Part shown: piece by piece, positions 41,722 to 53,300 of the stretch | How the letters are laid out: each line of letters begins with the position of its first letter | How positions within the stretch are numbered: the first letter of the stretch is position 1 | DNA from: Marsupella aquatica | Lineage: Eukaryota > Marchantiophyta | Direction of reading: 5' to 3' | Length of the DNA stretch: 64,000 nt | Assembly (NCBI GenBank): GCA_973895155.1 | Contig: OZ316895.1 | Location: 248,001-312,000, forward strand | The notes under the pieces: generated by a model | Databases searched by the model: none | What the model was told of the DNA's origin: nothing | Seen by the model: only the letters and a program-made list of their open reading frames with translations | Made by a program: the position numbers and the translations under genes

Positions 41722-44649
41722 GATCCAAGCTTTCCAGATAGCCGACGTGTAGTCCATACCTCGAAAACTAGTAGGGGAGGAGAATAAGAATCTGTCCATA
41801 GTAGTGTAACCTGCATGACGGAGAGCAACTGATCTATTCCATGCTGCCAAACGGAGGTTAGCAGAAAAAAGGATAGCCCATTCCGATCTTGGCTCCGAAA
41901 TCATTCGGGACGCCCAACGAGCTAGAAGAGCCGATGCCTGTGTTTTGATATCCTTGAAGCCCAATCCACCATTGCGCTTCTGTCCACACATCCGGTTCCA
42001 GGATACCAACGGAGTTTTCCGCCCTCCCTCCTTGTTGAGTCCCCACAAGAAGTCTTTGCAGATTTTCTGGATCGTATCCGTAACACTCCCAGCAAGGTGT
42101 GTATACATCATATGATAAACAGTCATGGATAGCAACACCTGTTTTATTAGTATCGCTCGCCCTGTAAAAGAGAAACTCTTGGTAGACCATTTTGCTATCC
42201 TCCTATACAAGTTCTTCGTGAAGAATTCCTGGTATTGCTGCCTGGAAATATTCTGACCCAGGGGAGCGTCCAGATAAGATGATATAATCCTCGGAGTAAT
42301 GATAACACAGCTAGAGTCCACTAGCCATGTCGGAGGCACCTCCAAGCAAAAAGTAAGGACTTCAGTTTTTCTTAAGTTCAAACGAGCCCCGGCTGCGAGT
42401 TCATAAAGTGCCAGCTTCCCTTGAATTTCCAGAAAGCAAGATTCTTTTGCAGGAGTTAACACACCCAAATCATCAGCGAAAAACCTGTGGAATAAGGTAA
42501 GGTCACTGTTAATTTTGATGCCGTGTACCTCCCCGGCGACCAGGCTTGCCTCCAGGCAGTCCATTAATGGTTGCGTGGAAAGTACGTACATCATTGGGGC
42601 CAATGGGCAGCCTTGACAAACCCCTCGTAATAGAGAAAATGGATCTGTGAATCTTCCATTTACATGGACCTTAGCTGTTGCCTGATACATAAGGCCCATT
42701 CTATTACGAGTAAGCAAAGGACTGAGCCCCAGGGTGAGAAGGGTCTCACTGATATACCTGTGGTTCACTCGGTCGAAGGCTTTAGAGAAATCCATTTTCA
42801 GAAAAAGGGTCGGGACATGGTTAGTTGTCAGCCAGTCGCAAGCAAGCCATAACATGGAAATGTTGTCTAAGATTTGTCTCCCTGGGACAAATCCGGTTTG
42901 TTGAACGTTGATCAACTTTGGCAGGACCTTCCGGAGCCGCAATGCAATTAGCTTAGCTACTATCTTATATGATATGTTAAGAAGAGTAATCGGCCGCCAA
43001 TCAGTTAGGTTGGTTCTGTCAAACGATTTTGGGACTAACTTAATGACTCCATCCAAGAATCCCGGTAGCATTAATCCATTCGTCCAAAATGACACCAGCA
43101 TATCATGAAGCGTCGGGGCTACGAAGTTCCAACACTCCAGAAATACTTCTATTGTTAGTCCGTCCAAACCAGGAGCTTTGTTTTTCTGCACTTGTTGTGC
43201 TGCCAATAATAGTTCTGCCTGAGTTGGGATTGAATCTAACATGATTGTCTCATCGGGGGATATCTTAGAATGAGAGTGTTTTAATATTTCCCTTCTGGCA
43301 TCTACGTTCCGGAAGGACTCCCTGGTGTCCGGGGAGTACAGAGCTCTGTAATATCTTTCCACCTCCCTAAGAATACTATTTGTGTCAGTAGTCATAGATT
43401 CGTCTTCCAGCCTCAATATCGGAATAGACGCTCTCTGCTGTTGGGTCCTAATTATGTTGAAGAAGAAACGAGTTGAGGCATCTTCAATACCCAACCAACA
43501 AATCCGCGATCTCCTCCTCAGATCGATGGCGGCTGCAAACTCAAATTCCCGAAGTTCTGTTTCCGCCTGCCTTAGGTTAGACAAGGAGTTCCCTAAGGAG
43601 TGATGGTCTGCTTGCGTACGTAATGTTACCACTTTGGATCTGAGCTCTGCCTCCTTTATTTGTTTACCATTTTTTTGAGACTGTATTATCTTATATTCCC
43701 GCCGCAACCGCTTACAAGCTAGAGAGAATGCTAATCTAGGGTCCTCGACTCTGGTTGAGGTATCATACCAGGCACTTTCTAGAAGACGCTTGTTCACATC
43801 ACTCTTCAATACCCAGGGGTTTGCCTTGAAATATGTGGTCCTAGCAATCTCATGGGTATCGAGACCACTCACGTTTATGACACATGACAGAGAAACTGGG
43901 CAATGATCAGAGAGTGGGCGATCGTGGTGATGAGTGAGAGAAATGATTTTATTTATCCACTCTCCCCTATTACTAATATAAAACCTGTCTAATCTAGATT
44001 GGAGAACACCCGACACTGTGTTCCTCCGCCAAGTGAAACGAGACCCAGGAACAAATCCTACTATGTTGTATGCGTCATATAGGTCTAGTGCACTTTTCAG
44101 ATATCCCCAAGTAACAAATTCAGATCCCGAGAGCAGGGATGAGTGTTCGGCAACCGAGTCTAGAGTACTCTCTGTCATGTTAAAATCACCAGCCAGAATC
44201 CAGTTCCCACGAGGTAATTCTTCTGCGAGGTGCTTCCATAAGCTGGTCCGTATAGTAGAAACATTCGAGGCGTATATTCCAACTAGGCCAAATTTACCGA
44301 GTTCACTATCTAGCTGCGCCCATAGGACACTACCAATGGGTATGACTCCCGAAGCACTAATCCTTATGGAGGGGTGTATTAGCATGGCCGTTCCTCCCTT
44401 ACCTTCAACTGGATGTGATATTATTGTATTATATCCTGGAAGAATAATGGAAAGAGCATAAAGTAATCGGAATCCATTAGCTTTTATTTCGAGGAGCGTG
44501 AGAATATGCATGGGGAACTTTAAATCATAAATCCATTTTCGTATTATTAGCTTTCGGTTAGGGTCACAAAGTCCTGATACGTTCCATATCGCTACATTTA
44601 ATTGCTTGTCCATTGATAAGAGCTGGAAGGTTGAGAGAGAGAGAAGAAC

Positions 44650-46803
44650 TTACTGCACGCCCTGGCTAGCTGAGGAGGTTCCCGACATTGTTTCGTATCC
44701 TGAGCTCGACGAGTTACTATCCATTTCAGTTTCTTCCTCCATTGATGTCGACTCATCTTGCGATGTGAATCCACCCCCTGCATCTCCCAATATCTGGTTA
44801 TATAGGAGTGTGGTATAGTCCTTACCTGCGAGCCTTGGTGACAAACCTGTAAATAGTGAGCGGAGCTTCTGCTTCTTCTTGGTTGTCTTCTTCCCCGTTG
44901 ACCTCATTATTTGTTTGAGCCTCCGAATTGGCCTCGCATGTGTGAGATGTGGTGGTTCCTTATCAGCTCCTTCTGATTGAGTAACTTCTTCGTCTTTCAT
45001 GGATAATGCCTTATCCCACGTGATAGGATTCTGAGTATCTATGAGTCCTAAGTTCACCAAGTTCCCTGATCTGACGGCCCCAGTGGGGTTGCTAGATCCA
45101 GGATACCCAATCTCTTTTGCCTGGACCATGGGTGAGGGAATGGCCCATGCCCCTTCGCTGATAAAATGCCTGAGATCCCTCCATCAGGGAAATGGGAGAG
45201 GTCAACCGATGCGGCCATTGGAGGACCCCACTGTGGCGGAGATATATTTGTTGCCACTGGTGGCCCATTCTGGAATCTCGATATGCTGAGAGATTCCCTA
45301 TTCTCATAAACTATGCTGTAGGGTATTTTTACCGCATTGGAGGCAATACTTAGTGCTGGGGTTGGAAGTAGTCCGATTGACCGAACTGATTTGGTGTTGC
45401 CCACACCCACCCAGCCAGGAGATAAGTGTTAAGGATTGCTCTTAGTCTTGTGACTCATAGGTTACGGCACTTAGGCTAACCATAGTTAGAATCTTAGCTA
45501 AGGTTAGGTTAGTCGTGTGTGACCTTGTATATACCAGGGCTAGTGTAAGCCGCTGGTGTGTGGTGCTTACTGATTGTAACGGAGCAACTTGAGGAAGAGG
45601 GAGAGCATGTGTGTTCGTTTACTCTTGAAGTAAAGCTTGAGTGTTCGTGTGGACGTAGCCTTGGAGAAGAGGTGAACCACATAGAGATTGTGTCGACTAC
45701 GTGTGCATGGAATGAGCCATGGTTGTATGGTCGTTGCAAATGACGTCTTAGTTCAACAATAAGATGCCCACTTCAGATATGCGCTCACTGACTCTTCCGT
45801 TGCTTGAGAGTGTGCAACCGTCACTCCTTTCCAAAACACTAATTGGCTCATTGGTCTCCCCCAACTTGGGAGAGGATATGTCCTTCAGTCGCTGGCAATT
45901 CTTTCCAACATGACCAAGCTCCATACAACAGTAGCATGCATATGGTACGTGTGTGTACTCGATCCGTTGGTTAATTGTTATGGGATCTGACCCTTCCTCT
46001 CCGTTCATTCGTACCTCCATTATTTCAGGGAGCGGTTTGCTCATGTCCCAGAGGATGCATGCACGGTCATGGGGTGAGAGAGAAGCTTCGGAAGCTTGAC
46101 TGTAGTGTATTATTTCCCCCATTCTCTCAAACATTTTCTTCCCGCAACCCTCCAGCACTAATTCCCGGTACTTCAGTTCCGCCCAGACTGGCATATTCCC
46201 TAGGAATGGCGTGTGAATAGAGAATTTCGGGTCCCATGGCGCACAGTAAACATATTGGTTCCCTAGGTACCAGGGAGAGTCACCGAGGACCATTCGTCTG
46301 TGTTCCGCTGTATTGAAGATGATGAGGAAATAATTCTTCCCCAAGTATTTGACACTTTTGAACTGCCACTTCCTTTTGAAACAGAACTCAAATTCCGACC
46401 ACTTCAGGAAATGTTGATACGTGGGGACCCTACCAGCAAAGGAAAATAATACCGCTCTAGTTATGAGTTCTGTTACTGTTTTTGAAGCTTCCATGATACT
46501 TACCTCTAGCTGCAGCTTTACCTTTGAAGTGTCTTGTTCGTGGGTGTTGGTCGATAGGGATTGAAATGCTTCTTTGCATTCTGCTGATATCGTGCACCTG
46601 TTGATGGAGTTCATGACCTTGTCCACGCCCAACATGTTGTCGCCTTCGTTGTGGGTTATCCGTTCCTCTGTTGAGCTATCCTGTCGATGTGGTGATGTTG
46701 AAACCTCCTCCTGGCCTGGCAAATCATTGTTGAACTTAGTCGGGTTGTCTCTTCTCTCACATGCTAATCCTTCTGCCTTGAATATCTTGCTCAGTCTCAC
46801 CAT
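44650..46803 (-). pseudogene. LINE ORF1 (DUF4283 and CCHC zinc knuckle), split by a solo LTR and a frameshift
   Basis: The ORF starts MVRLSKIFKAEG at 46803. A DUF4283-type domain follows (FAGRVPTYQHFLKWSEFEF, PWYLGNQYVYCAPWDP), then a knuckle CYCCMELGHVGKNC. The solo LTR at 45427-45758 then interrupts. Removing it with one ATAAG leaves the frame open as far as 45054; the final part (44650-45129, ending in a Ser/Glu-rich tail) is in another frame, so there is an indel between about 45120 and 45200. In plant LINEs this ORF encodes the RNA-binding partner of ORF2. Confidence 0.8.
45427..45758 (+). repeat. Solo LTR of the Copia family in LINE ORF1, TSD ATAAG
   Basis: TGTTAAGGATTGC ... CTTAGTTCAACA, flanked by ATAAG at 45422-45426 and 45759-45763. 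It resembles the solo LTR at 29145-29489 (GTGTGGACGTAGCC, GAGGTGAACCACA, TGTGTCGACT) more than the LTRs of the full element, so the family has at least two subgroups. It lies in the opposite orientation to the host LINE. Confidence 0.9.
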
Positions 46804-48243
46804 TGCGTTCCGTGTGTGTTTGATCCGGGGACTGAATCTGCTCTCTGGACTACTCAGTTCTTGCTCTTTGATTGTGCGTCTCTGTGAATGTTCACTATAA
46901 CACTGTTGTTAGTGACTCTACTCTTCCTGTTATTCTCTCTTCATATTCTAACGTGTCTAATTTTTCTGGGGCCCATCAGGGGAAGTGTATGATGCCTGTT
47001 TGTCGTCAGCTGAGTTGTTTCTTGTTCTTGATTTTTGTTTTCGCGTTATATTTTCCTCTGACGTTTTTCGTACCTTCTTGTTCAGAGATTTGTTCCCCAT
47101 CAGTATTCTTCCTGTTCCCATATCTGATTCTCTGTGTACCGTGTTATTCGGACTCTTTTTTTTAAGTCGATACTTCACGTCTGCTTCTGCCACTTAACTG
47201 ATCAGTGCAAGTCTGAGCTCCTGCTTCCTTGGCCTATCTGCTTACTATATTCCTTCTGACCTGCCTTCGTTCTTGATTGCCAGGTTTTTTAGTTAATTAA
47301 CTTCTTCTAATTTCCTCTTTCTTGTTTGTATATGTTACGTCTCTTTGTGTGATTGCACTTTTTCTTTAGTGTTTGGACCTTCTTGTTATATATTAATATC
47401 TTACTTAATTAATCCTTCGGTGAGCATCATAACTTGCTTCTTGTAGTGTTCTGTTTCTACTGTGTGTAGTCTGTCTCTTTCCCCTCCTTATTGGCTCCTC
47501 ACTTTTTGCTGGAGCTGATACCTCCTTGATCTTGTGCGAACTTGCTTACCTTCTTTTTGTTTACCTCTTGTGCCTAATTTGCTTCCCTTTTTTAAACCTT
47601 GCGCGTGCTTTTTTGTTGACTATCGTTTGATTAGACTTACTCTATACTTGTTATGTAACTTTTTTGGGATTGTTAGTTGTTAGCGCGAGTGTCTCCACTA
47701 TACAGTCTTTATATCTACCAATGTACTGTATAATGTGCATCACTTATTCCTATTGTACTGCTATTATGAACGCACATACATATATGCTTGGACATTGAAC
47801 GGAATCCAAACTTATCTTTTTGCGTGCCGGATTGTTCTCCCTTCTCTTGTTGATCTTTCTCTTATCTTGTCTACCGGCTTTCTTTTCACTTGGAGTCCGC
47901 GTCGCTCAGGGCCCCACTCCTCTCCCTTCCTAGCCCACCATCGCTCCTTCCGCACCTATCATCTTGCTCCCATTGGGGTCCGCCATCGCTCGTTCACGTT
48001 TCCCTCAATATAGCAAGTTTTTGTCTTCCATTAGGCAGTTTCCCACCGAGCCTCAGACCCAATTAGGCAGAATCCGGTGGTTGTCCTTAACACAGGAAAT
48101 CCTCAGCTCACAAATAACCTGGGAAAACTACACATGGAATATTCCTATGTAGCATCTTCTCCTTCACATAATTTGACAGTCGTGGCCTTCGCTAAAAAAA
48201 GAAAACACTGAAAACCATGCCTCCCATGTCTTGGAAAGCCACC
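46804..48243 (-). other. Putative 5' UTR of the LINE
   Basis: Lies between the ORF1 start and the right-hand TSD. The plus strand is T-rich, with a GC-richer patch at 47880-48000. No ORF of known type. It would contain the internal promoter of the element. Confidence 0.5.
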
Positions 48244-48258
48244 GGTTTTGGCAAACTT
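48244..48258. repeat. Right target-site duplication of the LINE (GGTTTTGGCAAACTT)
   Basis: Perfect match to 32367-32381. This marks the 5' junction of the minus-strand LINE and suggests that the 5' end is where the insertion stopped. Confidence 0.85.
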
Positions 48259-50255
48259 TGCTATATATTTGTTCGCGTTATCATTTTGTAAGGAGCCGGA
48301 GAAGGGAAAATTTTGGCAGTAGCTAGCTAATAAAAAAAATCATTGCCAACAACACTTATTACCTTAGTACCATCTTGGCTTCTGCAAGAAATAAGTTGTT
48401 ATTAGAATTTTGTATTTGACTAAATATACACTTTGAAACCTCTAAGATAATTTTATGATGCAAATTTAGGAATATTCTGAGCATTTTGATATAAACACTA
48501 ATTTTACAATGTATATATGTTTTAATTTTATTTTTATCAAAATTTTAAGGGAAAATCTGTGAAATCCCACAGAAAGGAAAGAGTCCTGAACCCACAATAG
48601 TTGAACCCAATACCTATCAATCTTTACTCAAGTGAGTTATCACAAAGTCATGCCTCTCTGGACTATGGACTATGTATACATTATTTTCAGATTAATAATG
48701 AAAAAAATGTGCAATATTAACCCTAAACCCAAACATACATAGGAAGGGGTAGTATGTCCATTCTTAACAAGAAATGCCATGAAAATTGCAAAGCTAAAAG
48801 TTACAAAGGCCAATAAGTTTTATGTTACACAATTGAATTTTTTTGTAGCAGAAACAAAACTTCAAGTAAAGCGATGTCAAGGGGAGCAGCACCTGAGGCG
48901 GACTCAGTGACAAGCTGATAGAAATATGCAGGTTAGCTACGGCAGTGTTGTGAAATCGAGCCCAACCAATATCAAGCTCACAGTGTTGGACACTGAACTC
49001 CGAAACAAAGCCCGCGAGGAAGTCAAGGAAGTATAGTTTAGGGTAGATACCAATTGTCTGTGGACTATGGGAGGGCAACTCAACTCGCATGTGGGGTCCT
49101 CATGTTCCACGCCTTGGGATGTTCCACGCCCCTCCCAGGGACACAATGTGCTCAGTGAAGACTCCGCACGAATAGCTGAACAGCTGTTCGAGTAAAAGTC
49201 TCCAGCCGAAGCACCCTTTCCGAAACCAAATCAGTGGCTAGAACTTGTTGTACGGTCTTTTGGCAGGATAGCGCCTTACTAGTTACTCCGGATAGAAAAT
49301 TCGAGTAGCATTATTGGCCAGAAAGGGCAGCCTCCATAACTCACTGCCTTAAAATTATGTCCAGGAAGACCGCACGAGGCCGGGGAACGAGGACTTCAAA
49401 AGTCAGGCTACTCGACAGAGCTGGAACAGCCTGCGGTAGAGATGTGGAGTAGAAGTCTAGGTATAGCATCTCCACCGCTAGCCGGAGTCGCGGCGTGGAA
49501 GAATTGTAAGAGGCCAGCATACTGAGCGGAGGTGTTGTATCTATCATAATTTCGTGCAATGCAATGCTATACGCTTTGTCAGGTTTCGACCAGAGAGTGC
49601 TCTTGCTTTGTTGCACTACCCTTTACTCCCTAATGACGAGGACTGAAGGTTGATTTCATATTTTCAAGCGTGCAATGGTGTCATCCAGACAAGCAGTCAA
49701 GTCACCGATCCCCGGTCTCACGGTGTATCTCGGACCATGGGTGCGTCGGGCAGCCCACAACCCCACCTTTCTCGACGAGGACGGGCAGGAGTGCAGGCAA
49801 AGGGAACGGTCGACCGGGCAGGGAAGCAGATGAGCCTTTGTTGGTCCCTGCCCGATCAGTGTTCCCCTTCAGAAACATTGGACTGACCCTTCTCCCATCG
49901 CTAGATTGGTATGCATCCTGCTGCATCCCAGTGCCGTCGTTTCAACGTGGGGAAACGAAAGGGATAGAAGCGAAAGTTTCACTTTCATCCAAAGCTCCTC
50001 TCGTAATGATCTCTTCAAGGTGTGTTCGAAGACCCCAGATCTGCCTCATTTCTCAAGAGCAAATTCTCTGAGGCCTTCGAATTACTTCGCAGCCACCTGC
50101 AGCCCCCTCGGCAAGATTGCACGTCCTATCAAAATAGCTTGATTAGTTAAGAGGTCTTGTCTGGAGTCCTTCCGAATGGGGCGTTGAATAGATCGCCGAG
50201 CTCCATAGAAGGACAGCTGACAAGGAGCAGCAGGAAGGAAGGGAAGGCAAGTCAA
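48259..50255. other. Intergenic region upstream of the GDSL-like gene
   Basis: AT-rich at first (48260-48800), then more balanced. Short ORFs on both strands lack family features. The last few hundred bases should contain the promoter of the GDSL-like gene. Confidence 0.4.
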
Positions 50256-50306
50256 GGAAAGGAAAGGAAAGGAAAGGAAAGGAAAGGCAAGGAAAGGAAA
50301 GGAAAT
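50256..50306 (+). repeat. GGAAA-type microsatellite ending at the GDSL-like start codon
   Basis: About ten copies of a 5-bp unit (GGAAA), with two GGCAA interruptions. The start codon ATG at 50305 follows the last unit directly, so the tract would form the end of the 5' leader, a purine-only stretch next to the start codon. Confidence 0.75.
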
Positions 50307-53300
50307 GGACGGAATGACGAGGGTGTTGCGGGGATGGGCGGTCGGTTTGATAGGACTGATCTTGGCGCAGTATGTGTTCTTTAGCAGCCCCACTGTGGAA
50401 GCAGCGGAGTGTTTCCATTCCGTCTTTGCCTTCGGTGATGGTCTAGTTGAAACCGGAAGCATTACAAACGTTTTTCCTAGCCTTCTCAACTATGACTACG
50501 CTCCTTATGGGTCGACGCACTTTGGGAAGCCCTCCGGCCGATTCAGTGACGGACGCCTTGTCGTTGACTTCCTATGTGAGTACAATTCTCCAAAACACCG
50601 CTCCATCTGCACAGCTGTCCACCCAGATGTCAATTTTCTGGTTATGAATCCTCTCACTATATAGAAATTGAAGGAACAGAGCTGATGACAGAGTTGACCT
50701 CGTACATTTTCTGATTAGATGTGTGAAAGCTATGGTCAAAATACGTTTTCGTGGATTTGGTAATCAACGCCAGTGTGAATGGGAGTGCGTTATATTCCTA
50801 GGTTAGACTTCCAATATGTAGCTAGTATGGGTGAGGAGATAGGCGGCAGCATCTATGGAATTTGTACTTTTTGCGTACTGAGCTACCTCTGCTAGGTGGT
50901 CCAGATGATGGTCCAGATGATGAGAGACATCACGATTGGGAAGTTTCATGAGGCTTGTGGAGCATGAGAAGTATAGTCTATGTCATTACGAGATTATCAT
51001 TAGGACGATGGTGAGGGTCATCGGTAGACGCGTCCGGTTGTTACTCTGCTCAAGGTGTTGTATGGGGGGCGTAACTTTCATCCATGTTGTGCCTGGCACT
51101 GCAACTCGTTGGGGTCAGTGAAATGTGTAGTATTTGCAACCAATTAGTATTGGTTTAATGACGCTTTCCGTCACTTCGCTTCACGAGATTCGTGAGAAAC
51201 TCTGATAATTTCGGAGACTAGAACTCGTCAATTCCCAACATTCGTTTGCTGCACGAGATTCGTGAAGAACTCTGATGAAATTTTGGAGACTAGAACTCGT
51301 CAACTCCCAACATTCGGTCACATCATCAGCTTTGAGTCAATCACCTTTCTCTGTGGCCATGAGGATGTCCCTGTCCGGGTTCTGAAGTTCACATACCTGC
51401 CGTTGACCAATGTACAATCATAGTCCGCTTCCTTGACCGTAGTCTCTATTTTTGGTTGTTAAGATCTTCAGGTGGATTGCATTTTCAGATATTAGTTCTT
51501 TGTGGACTCTACTTGACATATATCTATCGATTTCTTTGCTGTGATCATGAGTCCAGTCTTGTTTCAGTAGTTAACCTTTCCACAGAAACTTCAATGTCTG
51601 TCAAACACACGCTGTTCAGGCCTCAGCTTCATTTCGCTTAGCGCGTTTTGGACGTCACACGCTGGTATCAGGTTCCATGTTAATTGGACGGTAGTGATCC
51701 TCATTGCCGCAATTCCTCTTTCAAGAAGTGCTACAACAGTGCTTATTTCTTGAAATGAATCACAATTGACGTGTTTCCGTTGAAATCTGTGTGGCCAAAT
51801 GTTTTGTTTCCAAGTCGGTCCGCCAAAGGTTGCATCACGAATTGCATGAACGTTGCCAATGTTGACAAGAGGGATCTCCTTGAATAGTAGACGATTGGGT
51901 TATTCTCGGTTAGACTTGCGTCGTGTGGCGAAAAATGCATTCATTGTTTGATTTTGTCGGGAATGGGTTCAACTGACTTCCATTTTTGTATGTCGTCTGT
52001 GCAGGTGAAGCGCTTGGGTTGCCTAAGCTTCCTGCCTATGCCCAGACAGTGTCATCAGATTTCTCGAAAGGAGTAAGCTTTGGTTCAGCATTCTCCACAA
52101 TAGGCACAGTGTCAACGGGACAAACAGCAGGACCCTTCATGTTTCTGAATCCCTTCTCCCTCCCAATGCAAGTGGCGCAATATTTGGAATTCAAGTCCAC
52201 TACAAGCTTAGTTCATGCCTCTAAAACCATTCCAAACACAAAGAGATTTCTGCAGGAAGACGAGGCAAGCAATCTGGAAGAAGGTGCCTTCAAATTCCTT
52301 TCAAAGATGGGCCAGGCGGGCCTTTTACAATGTCCAGGCCTTGTCATGTGATTTGTGATCTTGTGTGGATTCGTTGGATATTGTGATAGACTAGCAAATT
52401 GAGATCTTAGACGAGTATTCAGGGGGTTATGGATGAGGAGTCCCCATTCGCTATCTTCAACCAGCTTTAGTACAAGCTTATGAGGCGTAGACACACGTTT
52501 GTAGACTTTTTATTAATTTGGAACAGGTGTCTGGATAGTATATGTGTGGTTTTGTTTCAGTGGTTTTCAGTTTTGTGTACATTGTGGTGCAGGCGCCCAC
52601 GCCAAGGCACGTCTTCCTCTCAATGTGGACTTCAAGGGGGGCTTGTACATGGTGGCTACGGGGCGACACGACATCATTAACTTCTACAACATGAATTTTA
52701 GCTCTGAGTACATTGAGAGCAAATTTGAAGATCTGACGACTAAGTTAGGCCTTGCTGTCAGGGTGAGATTATTTGCGCCACCTCACAGTCCAGTTGTCAT
52801 GTCTCTTGTGATTGCGTCTGTTGACTATATTCATTATTTCCAATGCTGTATACGACCGCGGATTATCTTTTCCTTGCATTTCTTTTCCCAATTATCGCTA
52901 GGGCACAGAAGTACGCTCATTTAGCTTCTTTATATTCTGACGCAGATCCTGACACCTCTTCTGTCTGTTTTAAAGTTTTTTCAATTTTTGCTGGAGACCA
53001 TAGTTGTGGACACGATCTTCTGTTCAGTATAATTCAGAAATTTATGAACCTGTTTTCTCAACCAGTTGCACTCTTGCTCTGTCTTTTATATTTGCTTACT
53101 TTTCTGGGTAACATACAAACGGGGTGATAGGACTCTTCCACCAGACTAAAGTCTGCCCCACGTTACCAAGCGATGCTGGACTTTGAGCAGATCTTATAGC
53201 GGGATGAGAGGTTACTATCTGCGATGTACTGCATAATGTCTGTGTCTCACCCAGGTCAAAGAACATTGGCATTCTTAGGTCATCTAGTTGTGGTCTGAAA

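Larger units (their letters stand above)
34306..44613 (-). pseudogene. LINE ORF2: endonuclease-reverse transcriptase (about 1277 codons), interrupted by Copia
   Basis: ORF2 is read at 44613-41722 and, after the Copia element, at 35247-34306. Removing the element and one GATCC copy gives 3834 nt, an exact multiple of three with the frame kept open. Features: an N-terminal AP-type endonuclease (AIWNVSGL, GNWILAGDFNM, LSDHCPVSL near the end of the domain); a reverse transcriptase with NKAPGLDGL, FLKMDFSKAFDRVNH, QGCPLAPMMY and the catalytic FADDL; and a C-terminal zf-RVT region with C-x2-C...H/C residues (CPSCRDCPEDCPHIFFSC). The ATG at 44613 is 37 bases after the end of ORF1. The stop codon TAA lies inside the first AATAAA signal. 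Apart from the insertion I see no stop in the frame, so the LINE was probably young when Copia hit it. Confidence 0.85.
32382..48243 (-). mobile_element. L1-like LINE on the minus strand, interrupted by a Copia element and a solo LTR
   Basis: Bounded by a 15-bp direct repeat and ending in a 13-base poly(A) tail (plus-strand T run at 32380-32392) after an AATAAA signal. It holds ORF1 (DUF4283 and CCHC knuckle) and ORF2 (AP endonuclease, reverse transcriptase, zf-RVT end), the order typical of plant L1-clade LINEs. Subtracting the Copia element, the solo LTR and one copy of each 5-bp TSD leaves about 9.05 kb. About 1.4 kb precede ORF1 and about 1.9 kb follow ORF2. The matched outer TSD implies that all of this was inserted as one unit, or that later insertions were nested inside it. 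Confidence 0.85.

Noticed and set aside
49650-50071. ORFs of 78-133 codons upstream of the GDSL-like gene
   Set aside because: No recognisable features, open on both strands by chance, and no supporting splice pattern.
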